Origin: Dryas octopetala
Lineage: Eukaryota > Streptophyta > Magnoliopsida > Rosales > Rosaceae
Length of the DNA: 64,000 nt
Direction: 5' to 3'
Assembly: GCA_963921425.1 (NCBI GenBank)
Contig: OY992836.1
Span: forward strand, 10,943,304-11,007,303
The position numbers and the translations under genes are program-made. The notes beneath the pieces are model-generated. The model was not told the origin of the DNA. It saw only the letters and a program-made list of their open reading frames with translations, and did no database searches. This document shows positions 47,908 to 64,000 of the stretch, one piece after another (the stretch's first letter is position 1; every line of letters starts with the position of its first letter).

Positions 47908-49983
47908 CTCCTTACCTGGATAATATTATCTTATTCAAGATAGCTTACTATATATTTTCTTTTTCTTTTTTTTTTTTTGTCTCCACCGACCAACAGGATA
48001 ATGAGATGTAACCATCACCAAGATAGGACTTGGGATCAAGTAAATCAAAATTCAATCACTATAGGTTTAGAGGGCTTTGAGTGAAGTATGTTATTGGTTA
48101 GAGAGGAGAACCTATCAAAACGTACCTAGCTCATCTAGGTTTTTGGTCATTCTCTTCAATTATAATTATACGAAAAACTAAAGTTATGTTACAATATACA
48201 CAATCTGTATAATCTAGTTAAATTATCAATTTGAACAATTAGTCAGATGAATTTTTAATTATTTTTTATTATATGTACGATTCAAATTATAATAGTATGA
48301 CAACATATATATATGATCGATATATAGACTATCAATCAATTAAGAGAACCTTACTAATATAGTATTGTATATATGAATTTCTTCAAGTGCAAACTTGTTG
48401 CATGCAAACACATGGTCTCGGTCAATCCGTAAAGGAGCCTGCTATAATTTTGCGGAATTCTCACACCCCAAATTGATCGTTAATTAGCAGAGTTTTATAT
48501 AAAAAAACATTTCTAGTTTTTGTGTCATGCATAATATAGTTGACTATTCTATATATAAAATTATCATTAAAGCTTAATTTTAACATAAAATTCAAAAGTT
48601 AAAACCTAAATTCAAAGCGATGAGGGCAAGCTGATCCATCTGCAGGAAAAATCAACTATATTTACTGATCAATACTAGCAGTTTGGCTAGACCCTTGGAG
48701 GAGATAGCGAATCGTTTTATGAAAGGTAGTTGAGAGTGGAAATAGCTTTGATTTCTTCTAGACCTTTGGAGTATTGCTAGCAATTTAATTTTGGTCAGAT
48801 TTTGGTGTTTGGGTAGGGCATTTTGATTGGAAACAATGTGGTGTTTGGTCGGATTTTGGTGTTTGGGCAGGGCAGGGCAATTTAATTTTTTAGACCCTTT
48901 GCCATGACGTACGTCGTTTTTCGGGCAAATTCTATCGTTTAGGTCTCGAAAAACATATTTTTTGCCCTTTTAAGAAAGTTTTAATTTTTGCTATATTTTT
49001 CGTTGTAAAAGTCAGAATCAGATTCCGTCGATTATGCTTTCTTAATTACACTTAATTTTAGCTATTGTAGGGTTTGCCTATTTAAACTAAGTTATGTGAA
49101 GGCAGCCGTCAGTTTTTGAGGAAATAAAAATTACATTTGAGCATTTGCTCTCAAATTTTGGATTTGTTTTTCGGTCTTCTTTGAAGCTACAGAATTGAAT
49201 TCAAAAATTCGTGTTCAATCTGCCGCAGATGCTTGTTTTTATACACTTAATTCCCTGCATCAGGAGTGTTGATCCATATCTGGCAACATATTTCTCATGT
49301 TATTTTTTCAGAGAATTTTTGTATATTTCTCATATTAGTAGATAAGGTGAAGTAAGGCTAGGACGTGCATGACAGCATCATCCTCCATCCGATCAAGAAA
49401 ACAACAAAAAGTCTTGCTTTGGAATAGCTGAATATGGTGCCTGTTCACTTGCTATTGTTTGCCACCCACAATTTTGGAGAGTCCTTCAATGATGGTAGAT
49501 GAAGCAAAACCAACCCAGTACCGACCAAATTGGACGGCATTTGAAGATTCTAAAGCATGCAATTTCAAGCCTATATGGCAAGGTGTCCCTTTCCTTGCAA
49601 CCAAGAATTGTACTCATTGATATTGTCGTGTACATTTATATTATGGTCAAAGACAGGCCAATACGTGTTCATCACTGGTCATTATTAAGGCTATGAAAAT
49701 TATTTAAATAGCTTCTCCTCCTAATCTCCTACCGATCCCTTGGGACTTTGTTGGACTTTTGACCCAAAAAGCCTCATTATTGGTCGGTGATCTTATGGTT
49801 ATATTGTTACACAAGCGTTATATATATTATTGAAATCTTACAGCCTCACACGCGCGCACCCAAACAAAAACAAAAAAGAAAAAACATAAGATTAAAATGT
49901 ATACTTAATGATTAATGTCAATGACTTTTTCTTCTCTGTCACACTTGAAAAGAGTAATACATACTAAATGTAATGTTATAATT
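47908..49983. other. Intergenic, no gene seen
   Basis: AT-rich DNA. GGTCAGATTTTGGTGTTTGG and GGTCGGATTTTGGTGTTTGG at 48792 and 48847 form a short direct repeat. A frame at 49499-49696 has no recognised content. Confidence 0.45.
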
Positions 49984-50037
49984 AAAGAGCGACACTACTG
50001 TCATGGCCCAAAAAAAAAAAAAAGAGCGACACTACTG
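49984..50037. mobile_element. Micro-retroposition: poly-A insert with 17-bp target duplication
   Basis: AAAGAGCGACACTACTG is present at 49984-50000 and 50021-50037, enclosing TCATGGCCC plus a run of As. This is the signature of target-primed insertion of an almost fully truncated transcript. Confidence 0.85.
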
Positions 50038-50176
50038 ATTAATTTAAGTCATAAAAAATATAAGATGATGTCATTTTAGATTTATGCAAGTAATCAACTT
50101 TAAAATGACATGTTCATATTTTTTTTTGGTAACCAAAAGCGTTTTGCCTACGATATGTTCATAATAAAATGACATA

Positions 50177-50567
50177 AATACTTTACTTACCTGAACTTTG
50201 AGTTCAATTTCACTTTACCACCTAAAAAAATTGTGTCAATTTACCACATGAATTCAAAATTTGTTGCAATATACCATTTCTGGATCATTTTGTCTAAACT
50301 TTTTTTAAAAATAAGAGTTTTTTTATCTTTTCAAGTTAGTTTTTTACTATTTCAAAACAGGTAAAATGTAAAAAAACCATTTTTTCTAACAATAGGAACT
50401 TGAAAAGGACTAAAACACTTATTTTTAACAAAATTTTAGACAAAGTTAGCCATAAGTGGTATATTGCAACAAATTTTTAATTCAAGTGGTAAATTGACAC
50501 AATTTTTTTTTAGGTGGTGAAGTGAGATTAAACCTAAAATTCAGGTGGGTAAAATATAAAAAAACCT
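50177..50567. mobile_element. Foldback MITE (about 390 bp), relative of the element at 6324-6972
   Basis: Arms of about 110 bp: CACTTTACCACCTAAAAAAA and ATTGTGTCAATTTACCAC on the left face GTGGTAAATTGACACAAT and AGGTGGTGAAGTG on the right. TTTGTTGCAATATACCA and TGGTATATTGCAACAAA close the inner ends. Confidence 0.85.
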
Positions 50568-53431
50568 TATAAATTATATGTCTTACTAATTCGCATTGAC
50601 ACATATTTTTTAGTTTATAAAACTTAGGACTGCAATATATACTCTTTCTATATTAAACCAAACTCAGTAGTCATACACCATATATATAAAATAAAAATCC
50701 ATTCGATCCATATATTAGAAAACCAAAAGAGAAAAACACTATATATAATTCTACAAGTATTAACATCTATAATGCCATATCAAAAAAATTAAAATTCTAG
50801 ACATTTTCTTCATACAATACCAATTAAACAAACTATCTGAATTTAACTATCATTCATTTCGAATAATATACCATCTAAACACTTTATCCATCCCACCTTG
50901 TACAATTTTGAATATATTGTTAGATTTGTTATAACTTATATATACCTTCGTTGATTTTTTTTATTTATTATTGTACAAACTATTATGCAAGTTGTACTGA
51001 TCGATGAATAAACGAAATACAAGAAAAATTCTTCCTCACAATATTCTTTTAGTTTGAAGGTGATGTTTTTTTCTTAAAAGAAAATGATGTTTCACTTTTA
51101 TTTTCCTTTAGACCTCAATCAAAAATAAAAGAGTATTAAAGTTTTAAACTTTTAATCTAAGATAGAAGAGAAAATTAGACCGGCGGCATGTGAAGCACCT
51201 TATTTTCTATAGTCAAATTATTATATATATATATATATAACATTTTATTGGGTTTGTCGGTGGGGAGTTGGGGACCCACGTTGTGGAAACAAAAACAAAA
51301 AATCATAGTACGTATGTACCTGGCATTTTGACTAGATGAGTGATATATTAATAGGTAAAAATCGTCCACAACTTCCTTTGCAAAGATCCAATGTCATTCC
51401 TTGGCGTGCTAAAGTCATTGGATGCAAGCGACATTTATCATATTTCTAGATTTTAAAAAGAATTAGAGCATGTGTGTCGTGTACTCGTGTGGTAAATTTT
51501 GTAGCTCATGCATATGGTTTAGCTTATTCGAGTCGGTATGTTGTAATTTTCTTTCTTTTAGGAAAAAAAATTCCAAGGAATTAATCAACATTATGATTAA
51601 TTAGCACAACAATTTTGACCAGTTGGGGAATTTTAGCTTTAGTACAGCTAGTTGTTTCATGTGAACACGGTAAACACCTGTACGTCAACCTTATGTAAGC
51701 CACATTTCTACTTTTGGGGTCTCACTTCTAAAGCTTGTCAACCGGACAAATTATTGAGTGTATGTATCTCATATATCATTATGTAATGTAATTAATTCAA
51801 CATTTAAAAATATTATTAAACAATATATTTATATTAATATGATATAATATTAATAATATTTATTTATATTATGATATATTAGATTGATTACACTTTTATA
51901 ATAGTATATTGGATACACATAATAATTTTTCTGTCAAACACATAATTTGTAAAGAAATGTAAGTAATTAAGTCTCAGCTATGTAAAGTCCGTTTTCAGCC
52001 TTGGCTCGGAAGAAAGTTGGTGTTTGATAAATTAATAGTTTGATGTAAAGGTTTTGTCTTGTAATAAAAGAAAATGAAAACGGAGATAAAGGACAATGTA
52101 AAAATAAAATAAAAAATTGTAGAAAGGAACTATGAGAACGACTTTTAATATCCCCAGTAGGATTAATAAGGACTGCCTAACTAACAATTTTCGACCGGGG
52201 ATGGCGATGGTCCTCAACTGTTTTGGGATATATTCGATCTGACTTCTTGTATAAAAATCAAGCGGATGAACTAATAGGAAAATAAATGAAGATTCAATAT
52301 TGCTAAAGGCACTAATTATTATTTTAATTTTCAGTTCTTAACTAATGTGTTCTTACTTCTAGTAAATAAATGAGGCTCAAACTTAGAGTAAACTTACTCA
52401 AATTTGGTTGATTTTTTTTTTTTTTTTCTGGAAGTGGCACATTTGTTAGACAAAGTAGATATAGATCGAAATTAAGTTACACTCTGACTAAGGTCTAATC
52501 GGACTACTTCCCATAAGTTATGCATGAATATAAAAAGGGCATGTCTAGAATTATATATCTATACAAAACGCATTTGGGTGGAACCTTTAAAAAAAAAAAT
52601 TAAAAGCAGTTAAAAATCAAAGTCAATTAATCTTAAATTTACCTTTAATATCATAAAGAAAATTAGAACATTCAATCTAAAATTAATTAGTAATAAGAGG
52701 AGAGGTCCAACAACCGTAAAAGTATTGGCCCAACAACCTTATAAGTACTTGCACAATATTATAATTTTTTTAATGTAGGACAATACTCCACATTCTCTTA
52801 CATCCTAAACAAGCACCTAATAGAAAGTACTAAAAAATGTTTTTGTAACCCAAAAATACTTTCAACTTCTTTACCAAATGTTACCAAAAACATTTATTAC
52901 ATTTTAAAAGTATTAACCAGCGTAAGTTTGTCCAAACACTTAGAAGTCTAGGTTACTATGTCACATTAATTGTTGTTCAGATAAAAAACAATTCCGTTTT
53001 CAGCATTTCTTAAAATTGTAATGAGAATATATATATTGTTCATTCCACTAAGTAGATTTGCTGGACAATGAACTTCAGTTTTGGTCCAAATTGATTATGA
53101 GGTTCAAGTGAAATTGATTATGGATCATAAATGTCCTCAATTATGGACTGGTCGGGCTAGATTGAACCCCAAAGTTACAATTTATTTTTGGCACCGGCCC
53201 CATGCAGTTCCATGAATACCCATTTGCATGCAAGGCCCAATATAAAGTTTCAACCCAAATTCAATATCTTATTAGCCACCCAATTCCATGATACTCGTTC
53301 CTCCCTCTGCACTAATAACGGGTCTCACTAACCTTGAACCAGCATATCACTAAAAAAGACTTGAACAAACAAAAAGCAATGCAAGTTTTTGATCGACCAA
53401 ATTTTGCTCGAAAAGTGATCACCACAAAAAA
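50568..53431. other. Intergenic, no gene seen
   Basis: Very AT-rich, with (TA)n at 51222-51239 and an AT-only patch near 51800-51900. The hexokinase-like promoter should lie in the last few hundred bases, but no clear TATA box was fixed. Confidence 0.45.
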
Positions 53432-57151
<3,720 letters not shown>

Positions 57152-57530
57152 AGTTAATTATTTAAGAATACATTTCTTTTGAGCAAGAGAAAAAATCAAG
57201 CCAAACATTTTTGTCACATTTTTCTTATGATTTCTGTTTTTATTGTTGTATTCTGATTCTCTGCTAAATTAGCTCTAGATCAACTTGAAGACCTGTGCTA
57301 GATCCTTTTGTAGGAAACATCTTCAACATTTTGGCTATGTTCATTTTAGTAAGAAGATTGCAGTTTTGTAACACAGTGTCACTTGCAGAAGAAAGTGAGG
57401 TTATGCTTTAACTTGTACAAGTTCTCATGGAACATATATTCCAGATTTTAATGACTAACAAGTTATGGAAGTTCAATATAATTCTAGAGATTCATCATTG
57501 CTTGTCAATTCATCTAGTTTCTTGTGTGAA
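57152..57530. other. 3' flank of the hexokinase-like gene
   Basis: The 3' UTR is expected here. No other gene. The satellite array begins at its right edge. Confidence 0.5.
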
Positions 57531-60500
57531 TATGACTTGAGAAGTGTCAAAACACGACTTATGATGTCACTAGGTATAATTTGAAATACATCAAGAGTAT
57601 AAAAAGCTAAAATACATGAGCTACGAATTGAAATTTTTAAAAAACGACTTAAGATGCCCAAAAGCACGACTTGAGAAACTCTAAAGTATGACTTTAGAAA
57701 GTCAAAACATGACTTAAAATATCACTGGGTACAATATGAAATGCACCAATGGTACAAACATTTAAAATCCCTCAAATTACGAACTGAAATTCTCAAGAAA
57801 CGACTTTATATGCCATAAGGATAGACTTGAAATACTGTAAGGAACGATTTGAGATGCCTTAAATCACGACATGAGAAACTCTAAGGTATGACTTTGGAAG
57901 CGTCAAGACATGACTTGGGATGTCACTAAATAAAATTTGAAATGCATCAAGGGTATAAACAATTAAAATGCCTCGAGCAACGAACTGAACTTTTCAAGAA
58001 ACAACTTCAGATGCCCTAAGAAACGACTTCAGATGCCCTAAGAAACGACTTCAGATGCCCAAAAGTACAACTTAAGAAACTCTAGGGTATGACTAAGAAG
58101 CGTCAAAACATGACTTGAGATGTCATTGAGTACAATTTGAAGTGCACCAAGGGTAAAACATTTAAAATCTCTCAAGTTATGAACTGAAATTATCAAGTAA
58201 CGACTTGGAATGCCCTAATGAACACTGGAGATGTCCTATGGCACGACTTAAGAAACTCTAAAAGATAACTTTGGAAGCGTCAAGACTAGGGGTGGGCACG
58301 GTACGGTATGGTACGGTATGAGCCCCATACCGATACCATATCGAAATTTTTATTCGGTACGGTATCGGTATGGTATGGACATTTTTAAAACTGGTACCAT
58401 ACCATACCAGTGTTCTATGAATTCGGTATGGTTCGGTATGGTTTCGGTATATACCAACATTTTAAACTTTTTTTTTTTTGTCAAAAAACAATATTGAACA
58501 ACCAAAAAGAAATACTTTTTCCCAACCAAAAGATAAAACAAAACCCAACTTGTACGTTCCTTTCATTTCTGTTGTGAACTATGACCGATGGTATTGATCC
58601 TTAATTAACCATCAAACGACTAATTAAGCACATATATAATTCTAACCCAATTCATCATCAACCAGTGTAAACACAGAATTAGAAAAGAAAGCAACTGATC
58701 ATAAATCACACACCATTCGATATATACATATATATATATATCAATGCCAAAGAAACTACAACAATGACAAAAGGAAGAGTAAAACTGTAAAATACAAGAG
58801 CAACTCAGACCCAAGTATAGAAAGCATAATAATGAAATATATATTAAATAATTAAATTAAAAATATATCGGTACGGTACGGTATTTCACGGTATTGAAAG
58901 TTTCATACCTATACCATACCGATTTAGACTCGGTACGGTACGGTATCGGTACGGTATATAATCGGTATTATTTTTCGGTATAACATTAACACGGTACGGT
59001 ATGGTACGGGTTCGATTTCGGTATTTCGGTAGTAAATGCCCACCCCTAGTCAAGACATGACTTTAGAGGTACAATTTGAAATGCATCAATGGTATAAACA
59101 ATTAAAATGCCTCGATTTACGAACAAAAATTTTTAAGGAACAACTGAGATGCCTAAAAGCATGACTTGAGAAACTTTAGGGTATGACTTGGGAAGCGTCA
59201 AAACATGACTTAAGATGTTACTGGGTACAATTTGAAATGCACCAAGGGTATAAACATATATTTAAAATCTCTGGAGTTACGAATTGAAATTCTCAAGGAA
59301 TGACTTTGGATGCCATAAGGAATGACTACATATGCCCTAAGGCATGACTTGAGAAATTCTATCATATAACTTTGGCAGCGTCAATATGTGACTTGGGCAG
59401 CGCCAAGATATGACTTAGGATGTTAATAGGTACAATTTGAAATTCATCAAAGGTATAAAAATTAAAATGTCTTGAGTTACGAACTGAAATTTTTAATAAA
59501 CGACTTGGGATACCCTAAGAAACGACTTGAGATGCCCAAAAACACGACTTGAGAAACTCTATGGTATGACTTAGTAAACATAAAAAAATGACTTAGTAAG
59601 CATCAAAAAATGACTTGGAATGTCACTAGATACAATTTGAAATGTACCAAGGGTATAAAAATTTAAAATCTCTCGAGTTACGAACTGAGATCGAATCTAA
59701 AGAAACAACATAGGATGCCCTAAGAAACGACTTGAGATGCATTAAGGCACGACTTGAGAAATTCTAGGGTAGGACTTGAGAAGCGTTAAAACATGACTTG
59801 GAATGTCACTAGGTACAATTTCAAATGCACCAAGGGCATAACTATTTAAAATCTCTTGAGCTACGAACTGAAATTCTTAAGGAACGACTTAGTATGCCCT
59901 AAGGAACCACTTGAGATACCCAAAAGCACGACTTGAGAAACTCTAGGGTATGACTTAGGAAGCGTCAAAACATGATTTCGAATGTTACTGGGTACAATTT
60001 GAATGCACTAAGGGTATAAACATTTAAAATCTCTCGAGTTATGGACTTAAATTCTCAAAGAACGACTTGAGATGCCCAAATGAACGACTTGAGATGCTCA
60101 AATGAACGACTTGAAATGCCCTAAGGAACGACTTAAGAAACTCTAGGGTATGACTTGAGAAGCGTAAAAACATGACTTGGATTGTCACAGAATACAATTT
60201 GAAAAAGCACCAAGGGTATAAACATTTAAATCCATCGAGCTACAAATTGAAATTCTCAAGGAACGACTTAAGATACCCTAATGAACGACTTGAGATGCCC
60301 AAAAGCACAACTTGAGAAACTTTAGGGGTATGACTTGGAAACATAAAATATGACAATGTCAGTGGGTACAATTTGAAATGAGCCAATGGTATAAGCATTT
60401 AAAATCACTCGACTTACAAACTGAAATTTTTAAGAAACGACTTAGGATGCTCAAATGAACGATTAGAGATGCCCTAAGGCACGACTTGAGAAACTCTAAT

Positions 60501-62660
60501 ATATGGCTTTGGAAGCGTTAAGACATAACTTAGGATGTCACTAGGTACAATTTGAAATGCATCAAGGGTATAAACAATTAAAATGCCTCGAGTTACAAAC
60601 TGAAATTTTTAAAAAACGACTTAGGATGCCCAAAAACACGACTTGAGAAACTCTATGATATGACTTTGAAAGCGTCAAAAAATTACTTGGAATGTCACTG
60701 AATACAATTTGAAATGAACCAAGGGTATAAAGATTTAAAGTCCCTCGAGCTACGAACTGAAATTGTCAAGGTACGACTTATGATTCCCTAAGGAACCACT
60801 TGAGATGTTCAAAAGCACGATTTAAGAAACTCTATGATATGACTTAGGAAGCATCAAAACATGATTTAGAATATCACTGGGTAAAATTTGAATGCACCAA
60901 GGGTATAAACATTTAAAATCCCTCAAGTTACGAACTGAAATTCTTAAGGAACAACTTGAGATGCTCAAAGGAACAACTTGATATGCCCTAAGACACAACT
61001 TAAGAAACTCTAGGGTATGACTTGGGAAGCTTCAAAACATGACTTGGATTGTCACATAGTACAATTTGAAAAGCACCAAGGGTATAAACATTTAAATCCC
61101 TCGAGTTACGAATTGAAATTCTCAAGGAATGACTTAGGATGTCCTAAAGAACGACTTGAGATACCCAAAAGCACGACTTGAGAAACTTTATGGTATAACT
61201 TGGAAGCGTCCAAAAATGAGAATGTCACTGGATACAATTTAAAATGAGCCAAGGGTATAAGCATTTAAAATCCCTTAATTTACAAACTTAAATTTTTAAG
61301 GAACGATTTGGGATGCTCAAGGGAACAATTAGAAATGCTCTAAGACACGACTTGAGAAACTCTAATGTATGACTTTGAAAGAGTCAAGACATAACTTGGG
61401 ATGTCACTAGGTTCCGTTTGAAATGCATCAAGGGTATAAGCAATTAAATTACCTCGAACTATGAACTGAAATTTTCAAGGAATGATTTAGGATGAACGAC
61501 TTGAAATGCACAAAAGCACGATTTGAGAAACTTTAGGGTATGACTTGAGAAGCGTCAAATTGTGACTTAGAATTTCACTGGGTACATTTTGAAATGCATC
61601 AAGAGTATAAACATTTAAAATCCCTCGAGTTACTAACTGAAATTCTCAATAAACGACTTGGGATGCCCTAAGGAACGACTAGAAATGATCTGAGGCACGA
61701 CTTGAGAAACTCTAAAATATGAATTTGGAAGCGTCATGACATGACTTGGGATGTTACTAGGTACAATTTGAAATGCATCAAGAATATAAACAATTAAAAT
61801 GTCTTGAGCTACAAATTGAAATTTTCAAGAAACGACTTTGGGGACCCTAAGGAATAACTTGAGATCAATGCCTAAAAGCACCACTTGAGAAACTTTTGGG
61901 TATGACTTGAGAAGCGTCAAAACATAATTTGGAATGTCAATGGATACAATTTGGAATGCATAAAGGGTATAAACATTTAAAATACTTCGAGTTACGAACT
62001 GAAATTCTCAAGGAACGACTTGGGATACCCTAAGAAACGATTTGAGATGCCCAAAAGCACGACTTAAGAAACTCTTGGGTATGACTAGTGAAGTATCAAA
62101 ACATGACTTTGAATGTCACTGGGTACAATTTGAAATACATCAAGGGTACGTATAAACATTTAAAATCTCTCGAGTTATGAACTGAAATTTTCAATAAACG
62201 ACTTGGGATGCTCTAAGGCATGACTTGAGAAACTCTAAGGTATGACTTTGGAAGCGTCAAAACATGACTTGGGATGTCACTATGTACAATTTGAAATGCA
62301 TCAAGGGTATAAATAATTAAAATGCTTCGAGTTACGAACTGAAACTTTTAAAGAACGACTTGAGATGCCCAAAAGCATGACTTGAGAAACTTTAGGGTAT
62401 GGCTTGGGAAGTGTCAAAACATGACTTGAAATGTCACTGATTACAATTTGAAATGCACCAAAGGTATAAACATTTAAATTCCCTCAAGTTACGAACTGAA
62501 ATTCTCAATGAACAACTTGGGGTGTCATAAGAAAAGACTGGAGATGCCCTAAGGCACGACTAGAGAAATTCTAATGTATGACTTTTGAAGCGTCAAGACA
62601 TGACTTGACTTTGGATGTCACTAGGTACAATTTGAAATGCATCAAGGGTATAAATAATTT
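57530..62660. repeat. Hierarchical satellite array (22 / 179 / 870-890 bp)
   Basis: About 25 units, marked by TACAATTTGAAATGCA, recur at a mean spacing near 179 bp once the hAT insert is taken out. One unit (for example the one around 59774-59952) splits into eight sub-units of 22, 22, 23, 25, 21, 22, 22 and 22 bp, most starting GACTTG. Two unit types occur: CACC...CATTTAAAATCCC and CATC...CAATTAAAATGCC. A block of five consecutive units around 59810-60660 reappears in the same order at 60700-61520 (offset 866-889 bp). No open frame or RNA gene is seen in it. Confidence 0.93.
58279..59056. mobile_element. Non-autonomous hAT element inserted in the satellite
   Basis: Element 58287-59048 (762 bp) starts TAGGGGTGGGCA and ends TGCCCACCCCTA. 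The flanks GTCAAGAC (58279-58286 and 59049-59056) match exactly over 8 bp and are satellite sequence. Subterminal zones are packed with GGTACGGTAT-type repeats in inverse orientation at the two ends. It shares its 12-bp ends with the hAT at 37099-39043 but not its interior. Confidence 0.95.
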
Positions 62661-64000
62661 ACTTTCTAATGTCTTACCAATTGATGCTTGATAATAAGTA
62701 ATTGGGCAGCCAATTCTTAGAAACACATCATGGCCATGCCAAATATTAGGTACTAGTTTTAGCATTTTCTATCTTGGTGAGCAAAGTGGTAAGCTGCACT
62801 CTGCAATATTACAGTCTAGAACTGCACAGCAAAAAAACAAAGCCCATAGTGCTGTGACTGCTGTCCCACTTGTTATAAACGATTACAAGCAAGACAAGAA
62901 AAAAGGAATTGAAAGTGACTTGTGAACTGAGATGAAAAGGAATCTTCTAAACATGTTACTCTGTCAATTAGGCCAACAATTAAGACGGTCCAATTTATGG
63001 AAGCAACAAAAGAATTGTCAGATTTGTAGTGGAACTGCAAGCTCCTACACATGAAGACAGGCATGGGCATACATACAAACAAATGCTTCTCAAAAACCTG
63101 AAATGATATGCTAATCCATCTCTACTGGGTCCAATTGAATTTGGGTTTTTCTTGAAAGTATTTTCACAAAAAGGTAAAGCCAAGTCCATTTTGGAAGCCC
63201 ACACCAGTTGAACTAAGAATGGGAAGGGATTGACATGAGCACCTTCCCACCCTTGCCCTTCTCCACATGTTCATGGACCACATGAAGTATGTAGTCCTTC
63301 ATCTCACTTTCTGATTGTCTAATGGACTGTGGATGCAATTATTCATTTCTTTTGTAAAAATTTAATTTATTTTTGCTTAGACCATGTGCATATCTAGTTT
63401 CTATGTAGTGACTTACATAATTTATAATTGTACAAATTATTATAATTATTGTCTATCTAGTTTTAGCTATATTAAAGAATAGAGGATATCGAATCTTACC
63501 CTAAAGTGTGGAATCTTTGTTTCCATGTCTAAGGTCTCTTTTGAGGTTAATGGATTCAATTTAGCTGGGTCTGGGCTTCAAATGTTTATCTACCTTATCG
63601 GGAAAGGCCCAGATTTTATAGATCCATCATTGCAGTTAATTGATCATAAAAGAAATTGGCAATTGAAGTCCTTATGTGTGTGCATATATATTATTAAGCA
63701 TTTGAAAATCCCATGACAATGAAATATAATCATTCCATATCAAACAATTAATCAATATGTTCTACAGATGCTTCTTCTCATAAACAAATTGAAAATCACA
63801 TCATTGCCTTTTGTTTCCAGAAACCCTCTGGCTGTATGTCTATATCATAAGGTAACTGTAACATAATTTCATATTGAAAACCAATATCATCAGTTTTGTC
63901 TTGACATGAAAAAAGATAATTAATAAAAAATGGGAATGGGTGTTTTTCTTATTTTTTTTCTTTTGAAGACACCAATGGAAGTTTGATTCCATAACCAAAA
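62661..64000. other. Intergenic, no gene seen
   Basis: AT-rich DNA beyond the satellite. Chance frames at 62873-63204 (-) and 63525-63716 (+) show no recognised domain or splice support. Confidence 0.45.

Noticed and set aside
57530-62660. Regular short repeats with spacers, CRISPR-like at first sight
   Set aside because: Eukaryotic context, sub-units contiguous and diverged, no unique spacers and no cas genes; it is a satellite.

Overview
The window looks like nuclear DNA from a flowering plant, most likely a eudicot. The genes have short exons and AT-rich introns with GT-AG borders. The families present (KIN-8A kinesin, WDR5A, subgroup IVa bHLH, hexokinase-like, FAR1-type Mutator transposase) are typical of land plants, and the intergenic DNA is full of miniature transposons. 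I cannot name the species. All six gene models lie on the + strand. Exon borders were worked out by hand from splice signals and reading phase.

Layout. At 1-3582 is the 3' two thirds of a kinesin-8 gene (KIN-8A); its 5' part is outside the window. At 5462-6320 is a Harbinger-like element swollen by a GGT repeat, followed directly by a second short repeat element. At 7581-12881 is a complete Mutator-like element (MULE) with identical 84-bp inverted ends, a perfect 9-bp target duplication and an intact four-exon gene for a FAR1/FRS-type transposase. It sits about 110 bp upstream of the start codon of WDR5A (12994-15261), so the upstream DNA of that gene is now transposon sequence. At 23083-24902 and 43129-44996 are two paralogous bHLH transcription factor genes with the same exon layout, a shared promoter plan and a shared 3' block. 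At 53432-57151 is a nine-exon hexokinase-like gene whose sugar and phosphate binding motifs are altered. At about 57530-62660, just downstream, is a satellite array with three nested periods (about 22, 179 and 870-890 bp), interrupted by a hAT element.

The 18 kb between the two bHLH genes and the DNA on either side hold only transposon relics and simple repeats: hAT elements (one with another element nested in it), several foldback MITE families, LTR-type fossils and two tiny poly-A insertions flanked by long target duplications.

The genes do not form a pathway. WDR5A is a chromatin (COMPASS-type H3K4 methylation) subunit, KIN-8A a microtubule motor, the bHLH pair are DNA-binding regulators, and the hexokinase-like protein is probably a membrane-anchored non-catalytic sugar-kinase relative. 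The most notable items are the young-looking FAR1-type MULE in the WDR5A promoter region, the hierarchical satellite, and the altered active site of the hexokinase-like protein.
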